From: Firmicutes bacterium UBA3920 | GTDB taxonomy: Bacteria > Bacillota > Clostridia > Caldicoprobacterales > Xylanivirgaceae | Direction: 5' to 3' | DNA length: 48,507 bases | NCBI GenBank assembly: GCA_002386065.1 | Contig: DGES01000129.1 | Coordinates: forward strand, 74,938 to 123,444 | In this document: piece by piece, positions 34,339-42,534 of the stretch | How positions within the stretch are numbered: the first letter of the stretch is position 1 | Layout: the number at the start of each line of letters is the position of its first letter | Position numbers and translations under genes: made by a program | Notes under the pieces: generated by a model | What the model was told of the DNA's origin: nothing | The model's database searches: none | Seen by the model: the letters and a program-made list of their open reading frames with translations, nothing else

Positions 34339-35205
34339 ATGGAGGGGAATCAAGACTTAATACATAGGATAAATACACATTATGATAATTTGAGTAAAGG
34401 TCAGAAGTTAATTGCAGAATATATTTTAAATAACTATGATAAAGCTGCGTTTATGACTGCTTCTAAATTAGGCAAGAAGGTGGGAGTTAGTGAGTCAACT
34501 GTAGTTAGATTTGCAAATGCCTTAAATTATAGTGGTTATCCTAGTCTTCAAAAGGCATTACAAGAGTTAGTACGCAACAAACTTACCACAGTACAACGAA
34601 TTGAGATGACATCTGAACTTGACAGATCTGAAGTGCTTAAAAGTGTACTTAAAGCAGATATGAATAATATACGACTAACTATTGATGAAATAGATAATCA
34701 TACTTTTGAAGAGGTTGTGGAAAAGATACTCTTGGCAGACAATATATACGTATTGGGTCTTAGAAGTGCAGCACCATTAGCTGAGTTTATGGGCTATTAT
34801 TTAAGTTTTATGTTTAATAATGTACGCATTGTTACATCAGGTGTAAACGATATATTTGAACAGCTTATGCATATCCAAAAAGAGGATATTTTGATCGGTA
34901 TAAGTTTTCCTCGGTATGCTACACGAACCATAGAAGCAATGAAGTTTGCCAGAGATAAAGGCACTGAAATTGTGGCAATTACTGATTCCTATCTATCTCC
35001 TCTTACCGCTTATGCTGACCATACATTATTAGCTAGGAGCGATATGGCATCCTTTGTAGATTCACTTGTAGCTCCTCTAAGTCTTATAAATGCTCTAATA
35101 GTAGCTATTGGATTAAGACACAAAGAAGATATATCTGAAAATTTTTGTAAATTAGAGGCTATATGGAGTAAATATAATGTCTATGCAAAAAAAGAAGGTG
35201 AATAA
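34339..35205 (+). CDS. MurR/RpiR family transcriptional regulator (HTH + SIS)
   Basis: A 288-residue regulator: an N-terminal RpiR-type helix-turn-helix (about residues 20-75; KLGKKVGVSESTVVRFANAL) and a C-terminal SIS sugar-phosphate-binding domain (about 115-260) with YVLGLRSAAPLAEFMGYYL and ISFPRYATRTIEAMKFARDK. Such proteins control sugar or amino-sugar genes in response to phosphosugars. No sugar operon is next to it, so its targets are not shown here. The arginine in GLRSA replaces the usual glycine-serine loop (GxGxS), which may alter ligand choice. Confidence 0.9.
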   Translation: MEGNQDLIHRINTHYDNLSKGQKLIAEYILNNYDKAAFMTASKLGKKVGVSESTVVRFANALNYSGYPSLQKALQELVRNKLTTVQRIEMTSELDRSEVLKSVLKADMNNIRLTIDEIDNHTFEEVVEKILLADNIYVLGLRSAAPLAEFMGYYLSFMFNNVRIVTSGVNDIFEQLMHIQKEDILIGISFPRYATRTIEAMKFARDKGTEIVAITDSYLSPLTAYADHTLLARSDMASFVDSLVAPLSLINALIVAIGLRHKEDISENFCKLEAIWSKYNVYAKKEGE

Positions 35206-35374
35206 AGTTATTTTCTCTATTATAGTAAATATAGCAAAATTATTTTAAGTAGCAGTTTATATAATGTCTATAATGCCAAAAGTCATTTCTTAATATTTTA
35301 ATAATACCTTTGTATGTATTTCTATCTATATGATTTAAGCATCACAGAGTTTGTTTTAGTTGATAAAAATCCAC

Positions 35375-35403
35375 TTGTAGTATTGCTTTTACTAGATTAT
35401 AAT
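35375..35403 (+). promoter_or_regulatory. Sigma-A promoter for the hutP-aroH-cmk group
   Basis: TTGTAG (35375-35380), a 17-base spacer and a perfect TATAAT (35398-35403) lie 36 bases before the HutP-family start. The rest of 35206-35438 holds no gene. Confidence 0.6.
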
Positions 35404-35438
35404 GGTATTTAGATTTATTGGGTGAGGGGAGGGATATT

Positions 35439-35852
35439 ATGAACACCCTCGGAAGCAAAGAAATATCTAGAATCGCTATACAAATGAGTTTAACTCAAAA
35501 TAGAGAAGAAGAAAATAGATTAAAAGAAGAATTTCTAAAAATAGGTGTACATGCTGTTGCCGTGGACTATGGTGGTGAATTTGTATCTTCTGCTACTAAA
35601 ATCATAGAACGGTGTGTAGTTGCTGCAAAAAGGGAAGGTGTAATTAGAGAAACCCATGCAGAAGAAGGAGCAGTTGCAGGGGCAGCCCACGAGGCATTTT
35701 CTCAGATGATATCAAAAGCTGTGGGTTTAAATATAGGAGGCAAGATAGGTATTGCACGATATGAGGATCATGTGTGTGTTGCTTTATTTTTTGGGATAGG
35801 ATTACTACATCTAAATGAAGTAACAATAGGCCTTGGACATAGAGTTATTTGA
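35439..35852 (+). CDS. HutP family protein
   Basis: A 137-residue member of the HutP family. HutP of B. subtilis is a histidine- and Mg2+-dependent antiterminator that binds NAG-triplet RNA in the hut leader. The match is in VIRETHAEEGAVAGAAHEAF, which holds the histidine pair expected to bind metal, and in the C-terminal GLGHRVI, comparable to GVGINHI. No histidine-utilisation gene is near; in clostridia this paralog accompanies aroH/cmk, so its RNA target is probably different. GGGGAGGG just before the ATG at 35439 excludes the in-frame codon at 35418. Confidence 0.82.
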   Translation: MNTLGSKEISRIAIQMSLTQNREEENRLKEEFLKIGVHAVAVDYGGEFVSSATKIIERCVVAAKREGVIRETHAEEGAVAGAAHEAFSQMISKAVGLNIGGKIGIARYEDHVCVALFFGIGLLHLNEVTIGLGHRVI

Positions 35853-35863
35853 GGTGATTATAA

Positions 35864-36268
35864 GTGTTTGTACAGGCAATTAGGGGAGCTACAACAGTAG
35901 ATTATGATAAACCAGATGAAGTAAAATTAAAAACTAAAAAGCTATTAAATACCATCATAGATAAAAATGATTTATGCGAAGAACAGATTATATACATTTT
36001 ATTTACTGTGACCGATGATATTCAATCGGTATATCCAGCAGTAGGTGCACGGGAGATGGGGCTCCTTGATACTCCACTTCTATGTTGCCAAGAAATGAAT
36101 GTAACAGATAGTCTTGATAGGTGTATTAGAATATTGATGCTTATTCAGCGTCCGCAGAAGGCTGAAGTCTTTCATGTGTATCAAGAAAATGCAGTTATAT
36201 TGAGACCAGATATCATACATAAGCAAAAACAAAGAAGGAGTTGTTTGAACAGAGATGAAACCTATTAA
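35864..36268 (+). CDS. aroH: Chorismate mutase (AroH class)
   Basis: A 134-residue monofunctional chorismate mutase of the trimeric AroH fold, converting chorismate to prephenate for Phe/Tyr. Characteristic parts are VQAIRGATTVDYDKPDEV with Arg7 and TVTDDIQSVYPAVGAREMG with the second active-site arginine; CCQEMNVTDSLDRCIRILM follows. GTG start 11 bases after the HutP stop, behind GAGGTGA. It overlaps cmk by 14 bases. aroH-cmk-plsC-ispH/rpsA is a common clostridial order. Confidence 0.93.
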   Translation: MFVQAIRGATTVDYDKPDEVKLKTKKLLNTIIDKNDLCEEQIIYILFTVTDDIQSVYPAVGAREMGLLDTPLLCCQEMNVTDSLDRCIRILMLIQRPQKAEVFHVYQENAVILRPDIIHKQKQRRSCLNRDETY

Positions 36269-36932
36269 GATAGCTATAGATGGACCAGCAGGCGCTGGAA
36301 AGAGTACTATCGCTAAACAGATTGCAGACAAATTAGATATAATATATTTAGATACAGGGGCCATGTACAGGGCTATTGCATTAAAATGTCTACAAAATAA
36401 TATCGATTTAGAAGATACGGAAGCTATATTACGATTATTAAACAATACTCAAATAGATGTTGAATTTCAAAACAACATTCAAAGTGTTATTTTAGATGGC
36501 ATAGACATATCCGATGAGATACGAACAACGGAAGTATCCAATATTGCTTCTTATATTGCTAAAATACCTGATGTTCGCAAGAAACTTGCAAGTATGCAAA
36601 GAAAAATAGGAAGGGATAAATCCATAATTATGGATGGAAGAGATATAGGTACATATGTATTGCCAAATGCAGATATAAAGATTTTTTTAACTGCATCATT
36701 AGAAGAACGGGCAAAGAGACGATGGCTTGAATACAGGTCAAAAGGCGAATGTAAAGACTTAGATTTTGTTAAAAGAGAAATAGAGCAGAGAGATAGATCT
36801 GATAGCACTAGAAAATTTGCTCCATTGAAAAAAGCTGATGATGCTATTGTAATAGATACAACTGATAAGAGTATAGAGCAAGTAGTTGATACAATAATGC
36901 AAATTATAAATAGTCGCATTTCTACAAGTTAG
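36255..36932 (+). CDS. cmk: Cytidylate kinase
   Basis: A 225-residue CMP/dCMP kinase of normal length. The P-loop GPAGAGKST lies at residues 9-17, YLDTGAMYRA follows and MDGRDIGTYVLPNADIKIFL contains the CMP-binding Arg-Asp. It supplies CDP for RNA, DNA and lipid precursors. The ATG lies within the aroH end; an AAGGAG 15 bases upstream is somewhat far, so translation may be coupled to aroH. Confidence 0.95.
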   Translation: MKPIKIAIDGPAGAGKSTIAKQIADKLDIIYLDTGAMYRAIALKCLQNNIDLEDTEAILRLLNNTQIDVEFQNNIQSVILDGIDISDEIRTTEVSNIASYIAKIPDVRKKLASMQRKIGRDKSIIMDGRDIGTYVLPNADIKIFLTASLEERAKRRWLEYRSKGECKDLDFVKREIEQRDRSDSTRKFAPLKKADDAIVIDTTDKSIEQVVDTIMQIINSRISTS

Positions 36933-36944
36933 GGAGGTTTTAAT

Positions 36945-37523
36945 GTGTTCTATAAAATTGCTAAGATTATAGTATTTCCATTTATCTATTTGCTCTTTTG
37001 GCCAAAAGTAAAAGGTATAGAAAACTTTCCTAAGGATGGGAAACTAATAGTATATTCTAATCACACTTCAAATTTTGACCCAGTTATAATTGGAGTTTTA
37101 ATGCCAAGGAAAATACATTTTATGGCTAAGGAAGAATTGTTTCGAATACCTATATTTGGATTTATAATAAAAAAACTTGGTGCTTTTCCTGTAAGAAGAG
37201 GTAAAGTAGATATATCAGCTATTAAGCATTCTCTCAAGATATTGAAACAGGATGAAGTTTTAGGTATGTTTCCTGAGGGAACTAGGAGTAAAACTGGTGA
37301 AATACAAAGTTTTGAGGATGGAATTGCTTCGATAGCTATAAGGGCAAAGGCTCCGGTTATCCCAGTAGCTATATGTGGTGGCTATAGATGTTTTAGACGC
37401 ATTACTGTGAATGTGGGAAAACCTATAATTTATGAAAGATATTATGGTAGGAAAGTAACTAATGAAGAACTGCATAAAATAACAAAAGATATGGAAGACA
37501 ATCTAAGGAAATTAATGGATTAA
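36945..37523 (+). CDS. plsC: 1-acyl-sn-glycerol-3-phosphate acyltransferase
   Basis: A 192-residue PlsC-type acyltransferase with an N-terminal membrane-associated segment. NHTSNFDP carries the catalytic HX4D motif (about residues 38-43), FPEGTRSKTG the substrate-binding block and APVIPVAICGG the last. It acylates lysophosphatidic acid to phosphatidic acid at the cell membrane. GTG start 7 bases after GGGAGG. Joined with cmk and ispH-rpsA in one operon. Confidence 0.93.
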   Translation: MFYKIAKIIVFPFIYLLFWPKVKGIENFPKDGKLIVYSNHTSNFDPVIIGVLMPRKIHFMAKEELFRIPIFGFIIKKLGAFPVRRGKVDISAIKHSLKILKQDEVLGMFPEGTRSKTGEIQSFEDGIASIAIRAKAPVIPVAICGGYRCFRRITVNVGKPIIYERYYGRKVTNEELHKITKDMEDNLRKLMD

Positions 37524-37542
37524 AAAGAGGAGGGTTTTTATA

Positions 37543-39768
37543 TTGGATATAATTGTATCCCCAAAATCAGGATTTTGTTTTGGTGTTAAAAAGGCTGTAG
37601 ATATTGTTTATGATGCTATTGAGTCAGGGGATAAAGTATATACATTGGGACCTTTGATACATAACCCTCAGGTTATATCTGATTTAAAAAAAAGAGGAGT
37701 TATAGTGGAAGAAAATCTTGACAATATCCATACAGGCACAGTTATAATCCGTTCTCATGGTGTTGGTCAAGATATCTATAGAAGAATAGATGAAAAGGGA
37801 TTAAAGCTTATAGATGCAACTTGCCCATTTGTAAAGCGCATACACAATATTGTATATAAATATTGGAAGGCAGGATTTGATATAATAATAATTGGCGAAA
37901 TTAAACATCCTGAAGTTATAGGTATAAATGGCTGGTGTAATAATGAAGCACATATAGTTTATAGCGAAGAGGATATTGCTGAGCTTCCATATATAGATAG
38001 AGCATGTGTTGTAGCTCAAACGACAATAATGCAAACTAAATGGAATGAATTAATATCTATATTAAAAAATAAAATTAAGGATATTAAAATATTTGATACA
38101 ATATGTAATACAACTTATGTTCGCCAGAAAGAGGCTAAGAAACTTGCCAAAATTGCAGATGTAATGCTAGTTATAGGAGGCAGAAATAGTTCTAATACCC
38201 AAAAATTATATAATCTATGTAAAATGTATTGCAATAATACCTTTGCTATTGAAAAGGCAGAGGATATAAATAAAAATATGCTGGACACCGGAAATATTAT
38301 TGGTATAACAGCCGGAGCGTCCACACCTAATTGGCTTATTGAGGAGGTAATACGAACAATGGATAATATGAACAAAAAAAATAATATGGATATAGAAGGG
38401 AAGGACGAAAACAATTTAAATAATGGCAATGTAGAATCAGAAACTAATGAAAAAACTATTAATCATATCAAAGCAGAAGAAAAAGGCGAAACTGAAGAAA
38501 AAACTGAAGCTACGAAAAAAATAGAAGATGAAGATATAGAAGCTAATACACAAAATATAAATCAACAAGACTCAGATCTTACAGAAAATACCACAGATGA
38601 CTTTTCTATGGAAGACTTCGAAAATACTCTAATAGATATCAAAACTGGACAGATAGTAAATGGTAAAATATTATCTGTATCTAATGATGAACTTATTGTA
38701 AATATTGGTTATAAATCAGATGGTATTATTAAAAAAGAAGATGTATTAATAGAAGAAGGTAAAGAGCTGTCTGATGTTTTTGAGGTAGGACAAGAGATAA
38801 GAGCAGTAGTTACAAAATTAAATGATAACGAGGGAAATGTAATTCTCTCACACAGGCAATTAGAGGAAAGTGAAGCTTGGAATAGGTTAAAGGATGCATA
38901 TAATAAGAAAGAAGAGTTAAAGGGCAAATGCATAGAGGCAGTCAAGGGAGGCGTAATTGCCAGTGTAGAGGGATTGAAAGCTTTTGTACCTGCTTCACAC
39001 ATTTCTACTCGATATATAGAAGATTTAGAAACTGTTGTGGGACAAGATATGCGACTTAGAATTATAGAAATAGATAGACATAAAAATAGATTGGTGGCTT
39101 CACAAAAAGTTATATTAGAAGAAGAACGTAGGGCTAAAGAGGAAGCACTTTGGGAAACTATAGAAGAAGGACAAAAGATAAAGGGTGTTGTAAAAAACAT
39201 AGTAAATTTTGGCGCTTTTGTAGACATAGGAGGAATTGATGGTTTAATACACATATCTGATTTAGCTTGGACCCATGTTGAAAAACCAGAGGATGTTTTA
39301 AGTGTAGGAGATGAAATAGAAGTTGTAGTGTTATCAGTAGACAGAGAAAGGAAGAGAGTTTCTTTAGGATATAAACAGTTATTTCCTCATCCATGGGATG
39401 ATGTAGATAAAAAATATCCTGTAGGTTCTATTATAAAAGGTACTGTAAGTAGAATAACAGACTTTGGAGCTTTTATAGAACTAGAACCAGGTGTAGACGG
39501 ATTAGTCCACATATCTGAGATATCAGAAGAGAGGGTAAATAAAGTGGAAGATTATCTATCTGTCGGTGACGAAGTAGAGGTTAAGGTATTGGATGTAAAT
39601 CCTGCCGATAGACGAATTTCCCTTAGTATTAAGGAAGCACAGGCAGAGAAAGAATTTAAAAACTTAAAAAAAGAAGAATCTAGAACCTCTAGTTCACATG
39701 ATAATAATGAACCAATAATATCAATGGGAGAATTCTTCCCACAACAAAAAAAAGAGGATAACGAATAA
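37543..39768 (+). CDS. ispH-rpsA: Fusion of HMBPP reductase IspH and ribosomal protein S1-like protein
   Basis: A 741-residue fusion. Residues 1-283 are IspH, the last MEP-pathway enzyme (HMBPP to IPP/DMAPP), with the [4Fe-4S] cysteines at C12 (GFCFGVK), C94 (ATCPFVK) and C188 (ICNTTYVRQ). Residues about 284-362 are an acidic, Glu/Lys/Asn-rich linker. Four S1 RNA-binding domains follow (about 366-436, 452-520, 540-609, 624-696), the last two with the typical NFGAFVDIGG and DFGAFIELEPG. IspH-S1 fusions are known in Clostridia. The start is TTG behind GAGGAGGG. A second ribosome site inside the gene (38341-38347) with an in-frame ATG at 38359 could allow S1 to be made alone. Confidence 0.95.
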   Translation: MDIIVSPKSGFCFGVKKAVDIVYDAIESGDKVYTLGPLIHNPQVISDLKKRGVIVEENLDNIHTGTVIIRSHGVGQDIYRRIDEKGLKLIDATCPFVKRIHNIVYKYWKAGFDIIIIGEIKHPEVIGINGWCNNEAHIVYSEEDIAELPYIDRACVVAQTTIMQTKWNELISILKNKIKDIKIFDTICNTTYVRQKEAKKLAKIADVMLVIGGRNSSNTQKLYNLCKMYCNNTFAIEKAEDINKNMLDTGNIIGITAGASTPNWLIEEVIRTMDNMNKKNNMDIEGKDENNLNNGNVESETNEKTINHIKAEEKGETEEKTEATKKIEDEDIEANTQNINQQDSDLTENTTDDFSMEDFENTLIDIKTGQIVNGKILSVSNDELIVNIGYKSDGIIKKEDVLIEEGKELSDVFEVGQEIRAVVTKLNDNEGNVILSHRQLEESEAWNRLKDAYNKKEELKGKCIEAVKGGVIASVEGLKAFVPASHISTRYIEDLETVVGQDMRLRIIEIDRHKNRLVASQKVILEEERRAKEEALWETIEEGQKIKGVVKNIVNFGAFVDIGGIDGLIHISDLAWTHVEKPEDVLSVGDEIEVVVLSVDRERKRVSLGYKQLFPHPWDDVDKKYPVGSIIKGTVSRITDFGAFIELEPGVDGLVHISEISEERVNKVEDYLSVGDEVEVKVLDVNPADRRISLSIKEAQAEKEFKNLKKEESRTSSSHDNNEPIISMGEFFPQQKKEDNE
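38341..38361 (+). promoter_or_regulatory. Possible internal ribosome-binding site and start for the S1 part
   Basis: GAGGAGG (38341-38347) is followed after 11 bases by ATG (38359-38361), which is in frame with ispH-rpsA (codon 273). It lies at the end of the IspH domain. The spacing is a little long, and the GAG-GAG-GTA codons also encode Glu-Glu-Val of the IspH tail, so chance is possible. Confidence 0.4.
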
Positions 39769-39886
39769 AAGAGTATTGTTGATTCTTACCCTACAAATAA
39801 GAAATTTTAGTTTTAATGTATAATTTTATTCTAATTGCTGATAATAATAAAGACCTCACAAAATACATTGAGACCCCCTTTACATT

Positions 39887-39924
39887 AAAGTCGTAGCCAG
39901 ATTTTGGCGAACGACTTTTTTTTT
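39887..39924 (+). terminator. Rho-independent terminator after ispH-rpsA
   Basis: AAAGTCGT (39887-39894) pairs with ACGACTTT (39911-39918); an inner GCCA/TGGC stem stacks on it, and a run of nine T follows from 39916. It ends the hutP-to-rpsA operon. The remaining 39769-39992 stretch holds no gene. Confidence 0.85.
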
Positions 39925-39992
39925 GGGGCTATTTATGATAAACTAAAATGAGCATTCTTTAAAAACATAATAACAGAAAGGGTAGTCTAAAT

Positions 39993-40787
39993 ATGGCGTG
40001 GGATTATGAGTTTTTTGCACAGAAAATATATGAGCTCACATTTATAGATTTGCTGTCATATAAAGAACGTCAAATGAAAAGAAGAATAAACTCTCTCATA
40101 GCTAGAAAAAAATTCGACGGTTATGAAGATTATTATAATCAACTTTTAATTGATAAAGAATTACTAGATGAATTCATTAGTTATATAACTATAAATGTAT
40201 CAGAGTTTTTTCGAAACCCTAAGCAATGGGAAGTATTAGGAAATGTTATAATACCAAGCCTTTTCCAAAAACATGATAGATTAAAAATATGGAGTGCTGC
40301 GTGTTCCACAGGAGAAGAGCCTTATTCTCTTGCAATGTTATTAGATAAGTCTAAAAAACTAGAAAGAGTTGAAATAATAGCTACGGACATTGATAAAGAT
40401 GTGTTAAATAAGGCAAAAAAAGGGATATATAGTAAGAAAAATCTAGAGGGATTACCAAAATCACTTATAATGAATTATTTTTCCGATATTGAAGATGGTA
40501 ATAGGTATAAGATAGATGATAGACTAAAAGAATATATAAAATTTAGACAACATGATCTCCTTAAAGATTCCTATCCTTCAAATTGTCATTTGATTATATG
40601 CCGGAATGTTATGATATATTTTACGGAGGAAGCCAAAGCAAAGCTTTACAAAAAATTTTATAATAGTTTACATGACGATGGTATATTCTTTGTGGGTAAT
40701 ACTGAACAAATAATATTACCAGACCGTTATGGTTTTGAACCCGTAGAAACTTTTTTTTATAAAAAGAAGGCAAGTAATATAGAATAG
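39993..40787 (+). CDS. cheR: CheR-type protein-glutamate O-methyltransferase
   Basis: A 264-residue chemotaxis methyltransferase: an N-terminal helical domain (about 1-75), and a SAM-binding domain (about 95-260) with IWSAACSTGEEPYSLAML, IIATDIDKDVLNKAKKGIY and IICRNVMIYFTEEAKAKLY, all strongly conserved in CheR. It methylates glutamates of chemoreceptors. No other chemotaxis gene is near, so this is a stand-alone copy; it may serve a distant che system or a non-motility pathway. AAAGGG lies before the ATG. Confidence 0.92.
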   Translation: MAWDYEFFAQKIYELTFIDLLSYKERQMKRRINSLIARKKFDGYEDYYNQLLIDKELLDEFISYITINVSEFFRNPKQWEVLGNVIIPSLFQKHDRLKIWSAACSTGEEPYSLAMLLDKSKKLERVEIIATDIDKDVLNKAKKGIYSKKNLEGLPKSLIMNYFSDIEDGNRYKIDDRLKEYIKFRQHDLLKDSYPSNCHLIICRNVMIYFTEEAKAKLYKKFYNSLHDDGIFFVGNTEQIILPDRYGFEPVETFFYKKKASNIE

Positions 40788-40840
40788 CATGTGCAAATAA
40801 AAAACGCACCCTAAAAAATAAAATTGAAATAAAATTGCAT

Positions 40841-40871
40841 AAAAAAAGATTTGACACGAATTGATCAAACC
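40841..40871 (-). terminator. Terminator of the tRNA operon
   Basis: Read on the - strand, GGTTTGA and TCAAATC form a 7-bp stem (one G-T) with a 10-base loop, followed by seven T residues. It lies 18 bases beyond the tRNA-Leu CCA end. Confidence 0.6.
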
Positions 40872-40888
40872 AACAATTAAATATATGA

Positions 40889-40975
40889 TGGTGCGAGAGA
40901 CAGGATTTGAACCTGCACAGTATTAATACCACCAGAACCTGAATCTGGCGTGTCTGCCAATTCCACCACTCTCGC
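40889..40975 (-). tRNA. tRNA-Leu (anticodon CAG)
   Basis: 87 bases with GCGAGAG/CTCTCGC acceptor stem, anticodon loop TTCAGGT on a CCAGA/TCTGG stem, a long variable arm typical of class II tRNA-Leu, GGTTCAAATCC T-arm and encoded CCA. It is the last gene of the - strand tRNA operon. Confidence 0.93.
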
Positions 40976-41000
40976 ATATTTGCTTGCGAAGAAATAAATA

Positions 41001-41086
41001 TGGTGGAGGGGGACGGATTCGAACCATCGAAGACCAAAGCCAGCAGATTTACAGTCTGCCCCCGTTGACCGCTTGGGTACCCCTCC
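41001..41086 (-). tRNA. tRNA-Tyr (anticodon GTA)
   Basis: 86 bases with acceptor GGAGGGG/CCCCTCC, anticodon loop CTGTAAA on GCAGA/TCTGC, a long class II variable arm, GGTTCGAATCC T-arm and encoded CCA. Confidence 0.93.
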
Positions 41087-41105
41087 ACGCAAATATTAAC
41101 TTTTA

Positions 41106-41181
41106 TGGTGCCTCGGGGCGGAATCGAACCACCGACACGAGGATTTTCAATCCACTGCTCTACCGACTGAGCTACCGAGGC
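41106..41181 (-). tRNA. tRNA-Phe (anticodon GAA)
   Basis: 76 bases with acceptor GCCTCGG/CCGAGGC, anticodon loop TTGAAAA on GGA/TCC-containing stem, GGTTCGATTCC T-arm and encoded CCA. Confidence 0.93.
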
Positions 41182-41184
41182 TAA

Positions 41185-41261
41185 TGGCGACCCGGAAGGG
41201 ACTCGAACCCTCGGCCTCTAGCGTGACAGGCTAGCGTTCTAACCAACTGAACTACCGGGCC
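41185..41261 (-). tRNA. tRNA-Asp (anticodon GTC)
   Basis: 77 bases with acceptor GGCCCGG/CCGGGTC (one G-U), anticodon loop CTGTCAC on CTAGC/GCTAG, GGTTCGAGTCC T-arm, discriminator G and encoded CCA. It is separated from tRNA-Phe by only three bases. Confidence 0.93.
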
Positions 41262-41266
41262 TAAAT

Positions 41267-41343
41267 TGGTGGGCCTTCAGGGACTCGAACCCCGGACTAA
41301 CCGGTTATGAGCCGGTTGCTCTAACCAACTGAGCTAAAGGCCC
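41267..41343 (-). tRNA. tRNA-Met (anticodon CAT)
   Basis: 77 bases with acceptor GGGCCTT/AAGGCCC and anticodon loop CTCATAA on an ACCGG/CCGGT stem, encoded CCA. The fully paired first position rules out the initiator type. It reads as elongator Met; a lysidine-modified tRNA-Ile2 has the same gene anticodon and cannot be excluded by eye. Confidence 0.88.
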
Positions 41344-41350
41344 TAATATA

Positions 41351-41425
41351 TGGTGACCCCTAGGGGACTCGAACCCCTGATACCGCCGTGAAAGGGCGAT
41401 GTCTTAACCGCTTGACCAAGGGGTC
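41351..41425 (-). tRNA. tRNA-Glu (anticodon TTC)
   Basis: 75 bases with acceptor GACCCCT/AGGGGTC, anticodon loop CTTTCAC on TCGCC/GGCGG, GGTTCGAGTCC T-arm and encoded CCA. Confidence 0.93.
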
Positions 41426-41436
41426 ACATCGTCAAA

Positions 41437-41513
41437 TGGTCGGGGTGGAGGGACTTGAACCCCCGGCCCCATGCTCCCAAAGCACGTGCGCTACCAAACT
41501 GCGCCACACCCCG
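41437..41513 (-). tRNA. tRNA-Pro (anticodon TGG)
   Basis: 77 bases with acceptor CGGGGTG/CACCCCG, anticodon loop TTTGGGA on CGTGC/GCATG, GGTTCAAGTCC T-arm and encoded CCA. It is the first gene of the operon, about 16 bases after the predicted transcription start. Confidence 0.93.
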
Positions 41514-41535
41514 TCAATTACTGACGACGAAGTAT

Positions 41536-41564
41536 AATATACAATATTTATGACAATATGTCAA
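41536..41564 (-). promoter_or_regulatory. Promoter of the seven-gene tRNA operon
   Basis: On the - strand, a perfect TTGACA (41559-41564), a 17-base spacer and TATATT (41536-41541) lead into tRNA-Pro. This is a consensus-like sigma-A promoter, as expected for stable RNA. The rest of 41514-41818 holds no gene; a weak TTTCCA (41751-41756) with TATAAT (41775-41780) on the + strand may serve the sigma module. Confidence 0.8.
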
Positions 41565-41818
41565 GTGTAAATAATTTGATTAACAAACAAGAAAGCAGTT
41601 TATCTTTAAATATCTATATTTAAGCGCTATTTATACCCAAATACGTATTAATTCAAATTAGTCATTTAGGATTGTAAAAAAAGAATCATTGGTACATTTC
41701 ATGACAAATTATACCAATATACAACTTTTTACCCAAAATAACATCATTTATTTCCAATGTAATATAAATTATGATATAATTATTACAATCGTATAGATTA
41801 GAGAAAGGGGATGCTACT

Positions 41819-42136
41819 ATGAAGATAGAGCGGAAATTCGACGATTCTTCCAATAGTTGGCAAGTCAAGTTAGAAGGTGAAATTGATATATATAATGCTC
41901 CAGAATTGAAAGAAGCTTTAACAAACCTTATTGATGAGAAGCAAGGAGATATTATAATCGATTGTGAAGATTTAAAATATATAGATAGTACAGGTTTGGG
42001 AGTTTTAATAAGTATTTTAAAAAAGGTAAAAGAATATGATGGTGTCATAAAGATTACAAATCTCAAACCATATATAAATAAAATATTTACTATTACTGGT
42101 TTAGATAAGATTTTTATAATAGAGGCGCAGAGGTGA
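41819..42136 (+). CDS. rsbV: STAS-domain anti-sigma factor antagonist (RsbV/SpoIIAA-like)
   Basis: A 105-residue single STAS domain. LEGEIDIYNAPELKEAL is the N-terminal strand-helix and YIDSTGLGVLISIL carries the regulatory serine (Ser57) that is phosphorylated by an RsbW-type kinase; in the dephosphorylated form the protein frees the sigma factor. It heads a three-gene module with an RsbW homolog and a sigma factor, with AAAGGGG before the ATG and a short overlap region with the next gene. Confidence 0.9.
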   Translation: MKIERKFDDSSNSWQVKLEGEIDIYNAPELKEALTNLIDEKQGDIIIDCEDLKYIDSTGLGVLISILKKVKEYDGVIKITNLKPYINKIFTITGLDKIFIIEAQR

Positions 42137-42141
42137 GACAG

Positions 42142-42528
42142 ATGGATCAAATAGTGTTACGAATACCGGCTAAACCTGAATATGTTATGGTAGTCAGATT
42201 GACAGCCTCTTCAATAGCTTGTCGTGTAGATTTTTGTATGGATGATATTGAAGATTTAAAGGTTGCTGCAGCAGAAGCATGTATAATGCTTATGCACCAA
42301 AAGTATAAAGCAGAGAATTTAGAGATTTGTTTTTCACTACAACCTAGAGAATCGTTAAAGATAGATATTGAAGTTGATCAATTTGATACATGCAAAGAGA
42401 TATCAATTACAGAGAAGAAAAATGAATTGGGTTATTTCATTGTAAAGGCATTGATGGATGAGGTAGACATAAAATCTGATGAAGACGTAATTAAAAGAAT
42501 TTCTATGTATAAAAAATGTGGGGGTTAA
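42142..42528 (+). CDS. RsbW-like anti-sigma protein with degenerate ATP site
   Basis: A 128-residue homolog of RsbW: IPAKPEYVMVVRLTASSIAC and DDIEDLKVAAAEACI align well with the RsbW N-terminal half, and VKALMDEVDI with its end. However the N-box reads EACIMLMH (residues 45-52) with Met where RsbW has the Mg-binding Asn, the DEG of the G1 box is VDQFD, and the glycine-rich GGLGL is NELGY. It therefore probably cannot bind ATP or phosphorylate RsbV, though it may still bind the sigma factor. GAGGTG (42130-42135) selects the ATG at 42142; a GTG at 42133 is inside that site. Confidence 0.8.
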   Translation: MDQIVLRIPAKPEYVMVVRLTASSIACRVDFCMDDIEDLKVAAAEACIMLMHQKYKAENLEICFSLQPRESLKIDIEVDQFDTCKEISITEKKNELGYFIVKALMDEVDIKSDEDVIKRISMYKKCGG

Positions 42529-42534
42529 TATCCT

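Noticed and set aside
38709..39254. A 181-codon open frame on the - strand
   Set aside because: It is the antisense shadow of the S1 domains of ispH-rpsA; its serine- and proline-rich translation and the lack of a ribosome site indicate no real gene.
40621..41092. Open frames across the tRNA cluster on the - strand
   Set aside because: They translate the tRNA genes themselves and resemble the well-known spurious proteins from tRNA clusters.
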